Source of the DNA: Acholeplasmataceae bacterium
GTDB taxonomy: Bacteria > Bacillota_I > Bacilli_A > Acholeplasmatales > Acholeplasmataceae
DNA: 64,000 bases
Assembly (NCBI GenBank): GCA_021736335.1
Contig: JAIPGC010000002.1
Location: forward strand, 57,456-121,455
Direction of reading: 5' to 3'
The notes under the pieces are model-generated. The model made no database searches. It saw only the letters and a program-made list of their open reading frames with translations, and was not told where the DNA came from. Below are positions 42,840 through 51,547 of this stretch, one piece after another (positions within the stretch are counted from its first letter, which is position 1; each line of letters opens with the position of its first letter). Made by a program: the position numbers and the translations under genes.

Positions 42840-43757
42840 CTATTTTTTAAACTTATACTGTCCATCCTTATCCCAAATACCCCAAAATGCGCCATATTCT
42901 CCTTCATGATTCATTTTCCATACTTCATCAAAGGATGAAAAATAAAATAGATCAATATTATCTTTTAAAACCCAATTTTGGACTTGCAAAAAGTATTGAA
43001 GTGAATTTTCATAAGAAGGTATGGCATCACCATATCTTTCACCTTTTGTTGGCCATCCGGTTTCACTAATGATGACTTTTTTTCCTCTTGCTGCTTTTTG
43101 AGCGAATCGGTACATCTCTTTCATATAATCAAGTGATATGTCTAAACCACAATATTCCCAAAATGGATAACAGTTCGCTAAAACAACATCAACTTCATCA
43201 ACAATTTCTGGATAGTTTTCAAATGTATAATATGCATCCACATATCCAACAAGAACATTTGGTACAGCTTCCTTCACTTTTCTAATATATGTGATTAATT
43301 GCTCAACCTCTATATCTTCTCTTAGAAGAACCTCATTACCTATTGCTAAAATATCTGCATATCCTGCTTTAGCAATAGCTACAGCATTATTGATTTCTAG
43401 CTCATTAGATGCTTCATCATCACTAATCCATGCACCAACGAGTGTTTTTAGGCTCTTCTCATGTGCAATTCTAGGAATGACTTCATTACCATTGGAGCAC
43501 GAAAATGTGCGAATCCATTTTGTATAGGGACGAACAATTTCTAATCTGTCAGCAATTTGCTGATCACTGATTTGTGATAATAAACTAGGATTTTGATCTT
43601 CAAGGTAAGGACTGAAACTGATGCCATGAATCTGATGAGATAAAATATCCCACATTTCATTTTCTTGTTCTAAAATGCTCTTTTTTGGAGCTAATTCCTT
43701 TTTTAGTTCGTTACGATCAACATCCAAGTATAATAATTTTTTTCTAGGTTTAGACAT
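42840..43757 (-). CDS. Glycoside hydrolase family 17-like (beta-1,3-glucanase) protein
   Basis: GISFSPYLEDQNP...VRPYTKWIRTFSCSNG...ILAIGNEVLLR (acid/base NE)...VIISETGWPTKG (nucleophile E). Confidence 0.82.
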   Translation of the reverse strand: MSKPRKKLLYLDVDRNELKKELAPKKSILEQENEMWDILSHQIHGISFSPYLEDQNPSLLSQISDQQIADRLEIVRPYTKWIRTFSCSNGNEVIPRIAHEKSLKTLVGAWISDDEASNELEINNAVAIAKAGYADILAIGNEVLLREDIEVEQLITYIRKVKEAVPNVLVGYVDAYYTFENYPEIVDEVDVVLANCYPFWEYCGLDISLDYMKEMYRFAQKAARGKKVIISETGWPTKGERYGDAIPSYENSLQYFLQVQNWVLKDNIDLFYFSSFDEVWKMNHEGEYGAFWGIWDKDGQYKFKK

Positions 43758-43927
43758 TTCAGTTCCTCCTCTTTTTATCTTAAAAAATTAAAGATTCAAT
43801 AAATTAATTATACTACATATTATATCACGACAAATCTATTTGCTTTTGTTATAAAATCTCAATATATTTAATGAATAGAGTTTTATAATAAAACAATAGA
43901 TAAACCTTGATCTTGCTTGACATAAAT

Positions 43928-44102
43928 AAAAAAGGCCATACTGGCCCATATATCATAAGATAGGTATTCCCCATATATTAAATCACAAAACTTACTTCTA
44001 CAAAATAAACGTAAATCATTGCTTAATGAGAAAATTGAAACTGTAAATCCCAATACTAAACTCTTTAATCTAGTAAACTAAAAATCTATATATGGGGAAT
44101 AC
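43928..44102 (-). ncRNA. Candidate ~175-nt ncRNA (6S RNA-like architecture)
   Basis: Promoter TTGACA-16-TATACT; 5' GTATTCCCCATATAT pairs with 3' ATATATGGGGAATAC; apical TCATT-aagc-AATGA; terminator GGCCA-gta-TGGCC-TTTTTT; no ORF. Confidence 0.6.
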
Positions 44103-44108
44103 ACCTTC

Positions 44109-44136
44109 AGTATACTCTTTATTTGCGTAATGTCAA
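44109..44136 (-). promoter_or_regulatory. Strong sigma70-type promoter for the candidate ncRNA
   Basis: TTGACA (44136-44131), 16-nt spacer, TATACT (44114-44109) on the minus strand. Confidence 0.7.
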
Positions 44137-44173
44137 ATTAAAATATCTTTTCTAAATCAAGGTTTCTTTAAGC

Positions 44174-44210
44174 ATAAAAAAAAGAACAAATGCAAATGCA
44201 CTTGTTCTTT
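44174..44210 (-). terminator. Intrinsic terminator of the DUF975 gene
   Basis: Minus strand AAAGAACAAG..CTTGTTCTTT-like stem followed by a T run. Confidence 0.7.
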
Positions 44211-44225
44211 AGTTGCTTTTTAGAG

Positions 44226-44945
44226 TTATTCATTTAAATCTGTATCTTGTTCAAATACATTTTTTGTCTTATAAAGATTGTCATATATTTCTTTGAAATA
44301 TAAAGTTCTAGCTGTTGCATGTTGAGGTACAATCCATAACCATAAAATGCCAAACGTGAATAAACCAATGAAATACCATCCTAAGTAGCTTAAATCCAAA
44401 ATGAATAAATCCATTTTGTACCCATCAGTAACTTTTTTCGACTCTTCGATGGCTTCAGTTGCTGATAAATTAGGTTGTCTAAATAATAAATAGAAACTCA
44501 TAGAATATGCATAACTTTTCATGATTCCAGGAATAATGAATAATAGTGTCCATAAAATAGTGAACAAAGTAATCAAGAACTGAAGTGCAATAGATCTTAC
44601 AGGTTCTTCTTTAATACCAACAACTAAAATTTCTTCAATAACAGGTTTCTCATTATCTGCAGTTTGAATATACATCTGTGTTGTAGAGTATAGAATAACA
44701 GCTCCAATAATAAATAATAAGACATCAAATAAGAAAACAATAGCTGGTTGACCTGGATCAATCATTTCTCTATGAAGAAATGGTGTAAATTCATATTGAT
44801 ATGTAGGGCCAAACAATTCCGCTGATATCTGAGATATTCCAAATGTGATTAATCCAAAGATTAAAGTAATTGGAATGACAGATGAATATTTTCCTACTAA
44901 CTGCGCTTTTGCCTTGCTTTTGTAAGTATAACGTGATTCTTGCAT
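44226..44945 (-). CDS. DUF975 family membrane protein
   Basis: Multi-TM; SFYLLFRQPNLSATEAIEESKKVTDGYKMDLFILDLSYLGWYF typical of DUF975. Confidence 0.82.
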   Translation of the reverse strand: MQESRYTYKSKAKAQLVGKYSSVIPITLIFGLITFGISQISAELFGPTYQYEFTPFLHREMIDPGQPAIVFLFDVLLFIIGAVILYSTTQMYIQTADNEKPVIEEILVVGIKEEPVRSIALQFLITLFTILWTLLFIIPGIMKSYAYSMSFYLLFRQPNLSATEAIEESKKVTDGYKMDLFILDLSYLGWYFIGLFTFGILWLWIVPQHATARTLYFKEIYDNLYKTKNVFEQDTDLNE

Positions 44946-45032
44946 TATTTTATCTCCCCATGTATAGTTTTTACATCTATTAATATATTAGCATATTATT
45001 GCTAAAAATAGTTAATGACTTCTCTTTTTTAT

Positions 45033-47819
45033 TTAGGAAAGTGTTACTGATGTAAAACTTCTTGCTGCTACTGTTTTCGTAATCATTTCTCCATCAGGAT
45101 CTACGAAGAAAACTGTTTCTTCTTCATTGCTCGAATTCCAAATCATAGCTCTAACAGTGCCATTTGCGTCAATATAAATTGATGATGTAGCACGCTCATG
45201 GACCATCATATGGTAACTATCGGTTTTTTGTCCATAACTCTTTAAACCATTAATTAAATAATATGTTTGTGATAAATCGCTTGGATAATCATCATTAAGT
45301 ATCAATGTAGGGTTAAATTGATTCAATGCAACTGTAGGATCTATTAATGCTTGAATACTCCACATATTGGCATACCAAGTATCAATGGTTTGATTATTAG
45401 CACTTAAGTAATTTTGGTAGATATCAGTTAAACGTGCTCTTTCAACGTCATTTGTCGCATAATTTGATAAATACTCACCATTAGGTAACCATTGAATACC
45501 ATAGATGAATGTTGGTTTTGCTCCAAACCAAGTAGCGTAGTCATACTTGCCACCCCATATCATACCTGCAACGGATGCATAGTCACTGTATTTTGGTGGG
45601 AATATTTCTTCAGAATAATCAAACATGTATGTTTTTGCTGAATTAAGTTCTGATACGAATCCATAAATAGCAGCATCTCTTAATTCTGTATCACCTATGT
45701 TAAGTGCCCATAAATAACCACCTAACCATGATTGTAATGCTTCACTGGAGGATTCAATATTGTTTCCTTCTGCAAAGGTACCAAATCCATGAGCCCATGT
45801 ATGACCTGCCCAGGGATCAAATGATCGCAAATAAGCAAAATCATAATCATCTTTTTTCGGATACATGTAGTCATTAAGTAATAAGGATACAATATCACCA
45901 TAATCATCAGTAAATGAATCATCGTACATCGCTAGTACGCTAGCTCCATAAACTAAATAACCATGTGTGAAGCTGTGATCACTCATCTCACCAGCTGTAT
46001 TAAAGTCATTGTTTGAATAGTAAACTGTACCCCATGCTTCATTGTAATATAAATATTTATCATCACTTGTTGATGAATAAGTAAACCAATCAGCCAAAAG
46101 ATATCTCAATTTTGATATGAATTCATTCTTAAAGGTAGTATTTCCAATTTGATCTGCAATGATGATCCCTTGTGCAAGTGGATAAATCGCTTTACCATTC
46201 CAATAAGGTCCATCCTCATTTAAAAAGTTTTCTGTATCATTAATTTCTGTACGTGTTCCTAAATCTGTCAAATAGGATGTTATACTAGATTGACTAAACT
46301 CTGAATTCGTTGGCAAAGTCATTCCAGGTAATAACCCATTAAAAGATAGTTCTGTTTGAAAATGTGAACCTATAGTTGCTTTCAATTCACCTCGAACAGT
46401 CTCAAATGAATAATCAGTTAATGCTTGATCACTATTTTGATAGTGATGCGGCATCATAAACTGAACTGGTTCATTATGATTGCTTGATTTTAGATATTGT
46501 GTTGCAATATGATAATCTGTCTTAACTAAGCTATTGATATGGTCAACATTATATGTAACATCTCCAGTTAATGTTTTAGCATAAGCATGATCATGATAAA
46601 AAGATGCTTCACTCAAATATTGAATTGCGGCAACTGAGAAATAATTCTCATCTGCAAGATTCATGCTAACTCTGTTTAATAATCCAAATGGGTGATTAAC
46701 ACTACTGATATTAAATAGTGTATTGTCTGGAGTGCTAATTAAAAAGTATCTATCTGCATATATAGGCTGTCCTACTTGTGCAGGACGATATGTATCATAA
46801 CCTACATGCTTATGGACTAGTTTAACAACAATCCCATCACCGGTATATGTTGAACCGCTTATTGGGTTTCCATTAACTGTAAAGTATTCATAATTATCTA
46901 CACCATTAGAGCCCATGCTCAAATATGCTGAACTAGGATTCATGACTTCTGCAAATATATAAGGAGAACCTTGAGCATAGGTAACAACCATATGATCTTC
47001 AGGTTGTCCAGTATTTCTCATTGCAACTTTGACTGTTGTATCACTACTGTCGATGACATGTGTTGTGTAACCTAAATTTAAGGTCGTTGTTTTCATAAAC
47101 ATATCTGGTAGTGCTAGTGAAAAGTTTGCCATTGTATTAAGACCCTCTGGATTCCAATATTGGACAAATCCTGTCCCAGGGTTTGTTATCTCAACACCAT
47201 CATTATTAAATGCTGATCTAAAAGGGTTTGTGTATATACCATTGCTACCACCATAATTTGCAGCAAGCAATGATGTCCACCAACCATTTGATGGAACTGC
47301 TGATGTCAATAAATCTTGATTTAGAAGTTGTGGTTGAATTGGATGAACAATATCGGAAGCTGCCCCACTTCTATATGATCCCGCATTGGCATGAATTGTG
47401 GTTGCTGTAATTGAATTTCTTGTATCAGGATCACGATGAATCGTCCCAGCACTCACAGTCACATTTCTTGTTTCATCTATAGAATCATCACCATAAGTCA
47501 TTTGATATGATAATGAGTATGTTCCAACAGTACCATAATCTACTGTGCCTTCAACTTCAAACATATATGATATGTCATCACCTAACTGATTGATGACTTC
47601 AATATCTTTTAAAGGATCAAAATACTCATTTTGAGTAACCTCTATATCATCTAAACCTATGACTTGCTCAATTGATAATGGAAGTGTTTCATCTGTCGGA
47701 GGATTTTGTTTACCACCATCTGCACAAGCACTCAAAACAAATAATAAGATAAATATTATTAATGTAATACTTTTTTTAATCATTAAATAGACCTCCGTAT
47801 TAATCATTCTATAAATCAA
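45033..47819 (-). CDS. GH81 family endo-beta-1,3-glucanase lipoprotein
   Basis: Lipobox LLFVLSAC; GH81 motifs DHSFTHGYLVYGASVLA and GNNIESSSEALQSWLGGYLWAL; VPSNGWWTSLL N-terminal signature. Confidence 0.9.
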   Translation of the reverse strand: MIYRMINTEVYLMIKKSITLIIFILLFVLSACADGGKQNPPTDETLPLSIEQVIGLDDIEVTQNEYFDPLKDIEVINQLGDDISYMFEVEGTVDYGTVGTYSLSYQMTYGDDSIDETRNVTVSAGTIHRDPDTRNSITATTIHANAGSYRSGAASDIVHPIQPQLLNQDLLTSAVPSNGWWTSLLAANYGGSNGIYTNPFRSAFNNDGVEITNPGTGFVQYWNPEGLNTMANFSLALPDMFMKTTTLNLGYTTHVIDSSDTTVKVAMRNTGQPEDHMVVTYAQGSPYIFAEVMNPSSAYLSMGSNGVDNYEYFTVNGNPISGSTYTGDGIVVKLVHKHVGYDTYRPAQVGQPIYADRYFLISTPDNTLFNISSVNHPFGLLNRVSMNLADENYFSVAAIQYLSEASFYHDHAYAKTLTGDVTYNVDHINSLVKTDYHIATQYLKSSNHNEPVQFMMPHHYQNSDQALTDYSFETVRGELKATIGSHFQTELSFNGLLPGMTLPTNSEFSQSSITSYLTDLGTRTEINDTENFLNEDGPYWNGKAIYPLAQGIIIADQIGNTTFKNEFISKLRYLLADWFTYSSTSDDKYLYYNEAWGTVYYSNNDFNTAGEMSDHSFTHGYLVYGASVLAMYDDSFTDDYGDIVSLLLNDYMYPKKDDYDFAYLRSFDPWAGHTWAHGFGTFAEGNNIESSSEALQSWLGGYLWALNIGDTELRDAAIYGFVSELNSAKTYMFDYSEEIFPPKYSDYASVAGMIWGGKYDYATWFGAKPTFIYGIQWLPNGEYLSNYATNDVERARLTDIYQNYLSANNQTIDTWYANMWSIQALIDPTVALNQFNPTLILNDDYPSDLSQTYYLINGLKSYGQKTDSYHMMVHERATSSIYIDANGTVRAMIWNSSNEEETVFFVDPDGEMITKTVAARSFTSVTLS

Positions 47820-47962
47820 TCATACCATAAATATTAAAAAAGGAAACCGATTTCTTACTTTTTGTAAATAACGTATTATTATATAATAAAAACTCAACCT
47901 TATGGATCTAATATCCCTAATTGTTGAGTTTTCATTCAATGTATGAAATTCAATTCATAAAT

Positions 47963-48496
47963 CTATTTTCTATCTTCGTCTTTTTCTTCATCAATAATAA
48001 TGTTTCTAAATCTATTTTTGATCGATTCAGTTCCGAATTCAACAAAAGCATTCTTTTGTGGAAAAAATATCGTATTAATGATTGGAATCAGTAAAAACAT
48101 AATCCATGTTGGATGCCATTCATCTGTAATTAATCCAATTGCAATATAACTTCCTGTTACTATGATACCAACAAGCTTTCTTGCATTGATCTTCTTCTCA
48201 ACAATTAAATTGACGATTGGAACTAGAAGAAATACCATCCAACCAGGATGCCAAAGATCAAAACCAAAACCTAACCATAAAAACAGGATTAAGCTAACCA
48301 TCGGCATGATTTCACTTAGTTTTTTAAATGGTTTTCCTGTAAGTAAAATCCAGCTTATTGGGATGAGTAAGAAAAATGTCCAACCTAGAGACCAATTTTC
48401 TAAATATAGTCCAGCTCCTAAGAAAAGTAATAAGCTAATTAAAGGCATAACAGCAATTATTCGTCTTTTTATCATGAAATATCCTCCCTTTTTCAA
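47963..48496 (-). CDS. Membrane protein with three internal W-x-x-W repeats
   Basis: Three copies of 'GL..(E/D)xWxxGW/TWxxFLLIPI'. Confidence 0.7.
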   Translation of the reverse strand: MKKGGYFMIKRRIIAVMPLISLLLFLGAGLYLENWSLGWTFFLLIPISWILLTGKPFKKLSEIMPMVSLILFLWLGFGFDLWHPGWMVFLLVPIVNLIVEKKINARKLVGIIVTGSYIAIGLITDEWHPTWIMFLLIPIINTIFFPQKNAFVEFGTESIKNRFRNIIIDEEKDEDRK

Positions 48497-48680
48497 GTTT
48501 ATTATAGCATGATTTGCTCCATTTAATTCATATGATTCATCACATATATTTCAATTTGGAAATTGTTAAATAAAAAATGAATCTTCCTATGTTAAAAAGG
48601 CAGAAGTCGCTATTTTACGAGAATTTCTGCTTTTTGCAAAAATATCATATATATTTGCGTAAAAAAATATCATTTTAGAC

Positions 48681-48709
48681 TTGATATCTGACAAATGTAA
48701 TGATATGAT
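48681..48709 (+). promoter_or_regulatory. Predicted promoter of the sulfoquinovose operon
   Basis: TTGATA-17-TATGAT, 150 nt upstream of the first gene. Confidence 0.65.
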
Positions 48710-48759
48710 GTAAATATAAAGATATATATAAGCGCAAATATAATTTAATATTTCACTAG

Positions 48760-48815
48760 AGAACATAAAGAGTTATTTTTAAAACAATGATCAGGTTATA
48801 TGTTCTTATTTTTTT
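48760..48815 (+). terminator. Leader hairpin with U-tract in front of the sulfoquinovose operon
   Basis: AGAACATA...TATGTTCT followed by TATTTTTTT. Confidence 0.5.
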
Positions 48816-48826
48816 AAAATATTAAA

Positions 48827-48838
48827 GTAAGCGCTTAC
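48827..48838 (+). promoter_or_regulatory. LacI-family-type operator palindrome
   Basis: Perfect 12-bp palindrome GTAAGCGCTTAC with central CG; half-site-like TAAGCGC at 48729-48735. Confidence 0.65.
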
Positions 48839-48858
48839 AAATTTTATAGGTGAACGAG

Positions 48859-49527
48859 ATGCTGGATTTATTACGTAAAATGAACCCTTCCTTAAAACTT
48901 TATTCCATATTTGATTCATCTTTTTCTGCCTTTGGGAAAATTCTCGATATGAGTCATTTTTCTCAATTAAGTTCATACATGAATAGTGAAGCCATCATGC
49001 CTGAATCTGGTAATTACTATATTGCTCATGACGAACATTTTGCACTTTCTATATCAAATAAAGATATATATAAAGATATTTTTGGAGATATGCCAATCGA
49101 GTTTGGATATGTAAATGGATTTAATAGCCACCTTAATGCTTTGGAATATCACAAATCTTCTGAAATTAATGTCGCTCTAACACCTCTTGTTCTACTTCTT
49201 GGTCATTTCAAAGATATTAAAGATGATTCATATGATACAAAACAGTTAACAGCATTTTATGTGCCACAAAACACAGCAATTGAAATTTATCCGAAAGTTT
49301 TACACTTCTCACCTTGTAAAGTTTCAGATTCAGGATTTAAGTGTGCTGTAATTCTGCCATATGGAACAAACATGAATTTCATAAAGCCTTTGACAACATA
49401 TGATGAAAACAGATTTTTATTCAAGACAAACAAATGGTTATTGTGCCACCAAGAGAATCGAAAATTGATTGATCTTGGAGCTTATATAGGGTTAACTGGA
49501 GTTAACTATGAAATATTTTACAAATAG
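48859..49527 (+). CDS. DUF4867 family (cupin-like) protein
   Basis: YVNGFNSHLNALEYHKSSEINVALTPLVLLLG...VLHFSPCKV; SD AGGTGA favours ATG 48859 over GTG 48850. Confidence 0.75.
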   Translation: MLDLLRKMNPSLKLYSIFDSSFSAFGKILDMSHFSQLSSYMNSEAIMPESGNYYIAHDEHFALSISNKDIYKDIFGDMPIEFGYVNGFNSHLNALEYHKSSEINVALTPLVLLLGHFKDIKDDSYDTKQLTAFYVPQNTAIEIYPKVLHFSPCKVSDSGFKCAVILPYGTNMNFIKPLTTYDENRFLFKTNKWLLCHQENRKLIDLGAYIGLTGVNYEIFYK

Positions 49528-49535
49528 AGGTTAAT

Positions 49536-51536
49536 ATGATCCAATTCATTCCTTCAAACGAAGGAGTATCCATTTTATTCAATCAAGAACTTATCATAAA
49601 ACATCATCATAGTCATCCATCTTTCTATGTTGGAAATGGCAATGATCACATCGAAAGTTATCGAGGAAATTACAAAATTGATGATTACATCGAAAGTAGA
49701 ATTCCACTCGAGTCTTATAAAATAGATGACCATAAGATTACTTTTTATCATCATGAAATTGAGCTCATTTTATTATTCAAAGAAATCGATGGCAGATTGA
49801 TTGTTCAGCTTCAATCCAATCAAGTATTTAATAGATTTTGGATGAGACTATATGCAACACCTGAAGAAAAAGTCTATGGATGTGGAGAACAAGCCTCATA
49901 TTTTAACCTTAGACACCGAAATTATCCACTTTGGACATCAGAACCAGGTGTGGGTAGAGATAAAAATTCATTAACGACTTTCTATGCTGATTTAAACGAC
50001 AAAGCTGGTGGAGATTATTATACGACTTATTATCCTGAACCAACCTTTGTATCTACAAGAAAATACTGGATTCATCTTGATACATTTGCTTATGCTGATT
50101 TCAACTTTAAAAATGATTCATTTCATGAACTTCATCTATGGGAAATTCCAAATCAAATCATTTTATCTATAAAACCTACATATCTCGAATTAATTACTGA
50201 TTTAACCGATTATACAAAAAGACCACCAAAACTTCCGGATTTCTTAACTGATGGCATGATTCTTGGTGTTCAAGGTGGGCTTGAACAAGTTCTAAAATAT
50301 CTAAAGCAAGCCCAAAATGCTGGAGTTAAGGTCAGTGGATTATGGTGCCAAGATTGGGCAGGACATAATTACACATCCTTTGGCAAACGTTTATATTGGA
50401 ATTGGGTATTAAATGAAAAAGTCTACCCAAATCTAAAAGAAGAAATTAGAAAATTAGATCAACAAAATGTTGCTTTTCTGACATATATCTGTCCCTTCCT
50501 TCTTGAAAATGAAACTCTATTTAATGAAGCAGCTCAAAACAATTATCTCGCATTTAATAAAGAAGGCTTCATATATAAAGTTGATTTTGGTGAATTTGAT
50601 TGTGGTATCGTTGATTTGACTAATCCTGATGCATACAATTGGTACAAAAACATCATTAAGACAAATATTATTGATCTAGGTATCAAAGGCTGGATGGCAG
50701 ATTTTGGTGAATATCTACCCGTTGATTGCATACTTCATAATGGGAAAGATGCGAAATTGATGCATAACGAATGGCCTGTGTTATGGGCAAAATGCAATTA
50801 TGAAGCAGTTCAAGAGTCAAATAAGTTAGGTGAGATATTTTATTTCATGAGAGCTGGAGCACACGGATCTCAACATTATGCCACATCCTTATGGGCAGGT
50901 GATCAAAGTGTTAACTGGGAAACACATGATGGTATCGCATCAGTTATTCCTTCTGCTCTATCAACAGGTATCATAGGTAATCCTTTTACCCACAGTGATA
51001 TCGGAGGTTATACTAGCCTATATGGCAATATTAGAACCAAAGAATTATTTGAGCGTTGGTGTGAAATGAATGTTTTTACTTCCTACATGAGAACACATGA
51101 AGGAAACAGACCTTCTACCAATTTTCAATTCTATAATGATGATGATACTTTAGCTTTAATGGCACGCATGACAAATATCAGAGTTGACCTGAAGCCTTAT
51201 ATTATCTCATTGATTCAAGAAGCAACTCAATTAGGTTATTCAGTTCAACGTCCTATATTTATACATTATGAATCATGTAGTCAAGCATATGATATTCAAT
51301 ATGCTTATATGTTTGGATCAGAAATGCTAGTGCAACCAATTGTTCAACCTTATCAAAATGTTCAAGAGGTTTATTTACCAGATGATGAATGGGTTCATCT
51401 ATGGACTGGTGATATTTATACGGGAAATCAAAGTATTATCGTTAAAGCACCTATTGGATTTCCACCTGTGTTTTATAGAAAACTAGGAAAATATAGATCC
51501 TTATTTGAGGAAATTACTAAGAAATACAAACTGTAA
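49536..51536 (+). CDS. GH31 sulfoquinovosidase (YihQ-like)
   Basis: Strong residue-level resemblance to E. coli YihQ: QDWAGHNYTSFGKRLYWNW, GGWMADFGEYLP-type 'GWMADFGEYLPVDCILHNG', WAGDQSVNW, HSDIGGYTSLYG, MRTHEGNRP. Confidence 0.92.
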   Translation: MIQFIPSNEGVSILFNQELIIKHHHSHPSFYVGNGNDHIESYRGNYKIDDYIESRIPLESYKIDDHKITFYHHEIELILLFKEIDGRLIVQLQSNQVFNRFWMRLYATPEEKVYGCGEQASYFNLRHRNYPLWTSEPGVGRDKNSLTTFYADLNDKAGGDYYTTYYPEPTFVSTRKYWIHLDTFAYADFNFKNDSFHELHLWEIPNQIILSIKPTYLELITDLTDYTKRPPKLPDFLTDGMILGVQGGLEQVLKYLKQAQNAGVKVSGLWCQDWAGHNYTSFGKRLYWNWVLNEKVYPNLKEEIRKLDQQNVAFLTYICPFLLENETLFNEAAQNNYLAFNKEGFIYKVDFGEFDCGIVDLTNPDAYNWYKNIIKTNIIDLGIKGWMADFGEYLPVDCILHNGKDAKLMHNEWPVLWAKCNYEAVQESNKLGEIFYFMRAGAHGSQHYATSLWAGDQSVNWETHDGIASVIPSALSTGIIGNPFTHSDIGGYTSLYGNIRTKELFERWCEMNVFTSYMRTHEGNRPSTNFQFYNDDDTLALMARMTNIRVDLKPYIISLIQEATQLGYSVQRPIFIHYESCSQAYDIQYAYMFGSEMLVQPIVQPYQNVQEVYLPDDEWVHLWTGDIYTGNQSIIVKAPIGFPPVFYRKLGKYRSLFEEITKKYKL

Positions 51537-51547
51537 AGGAGAAAATT

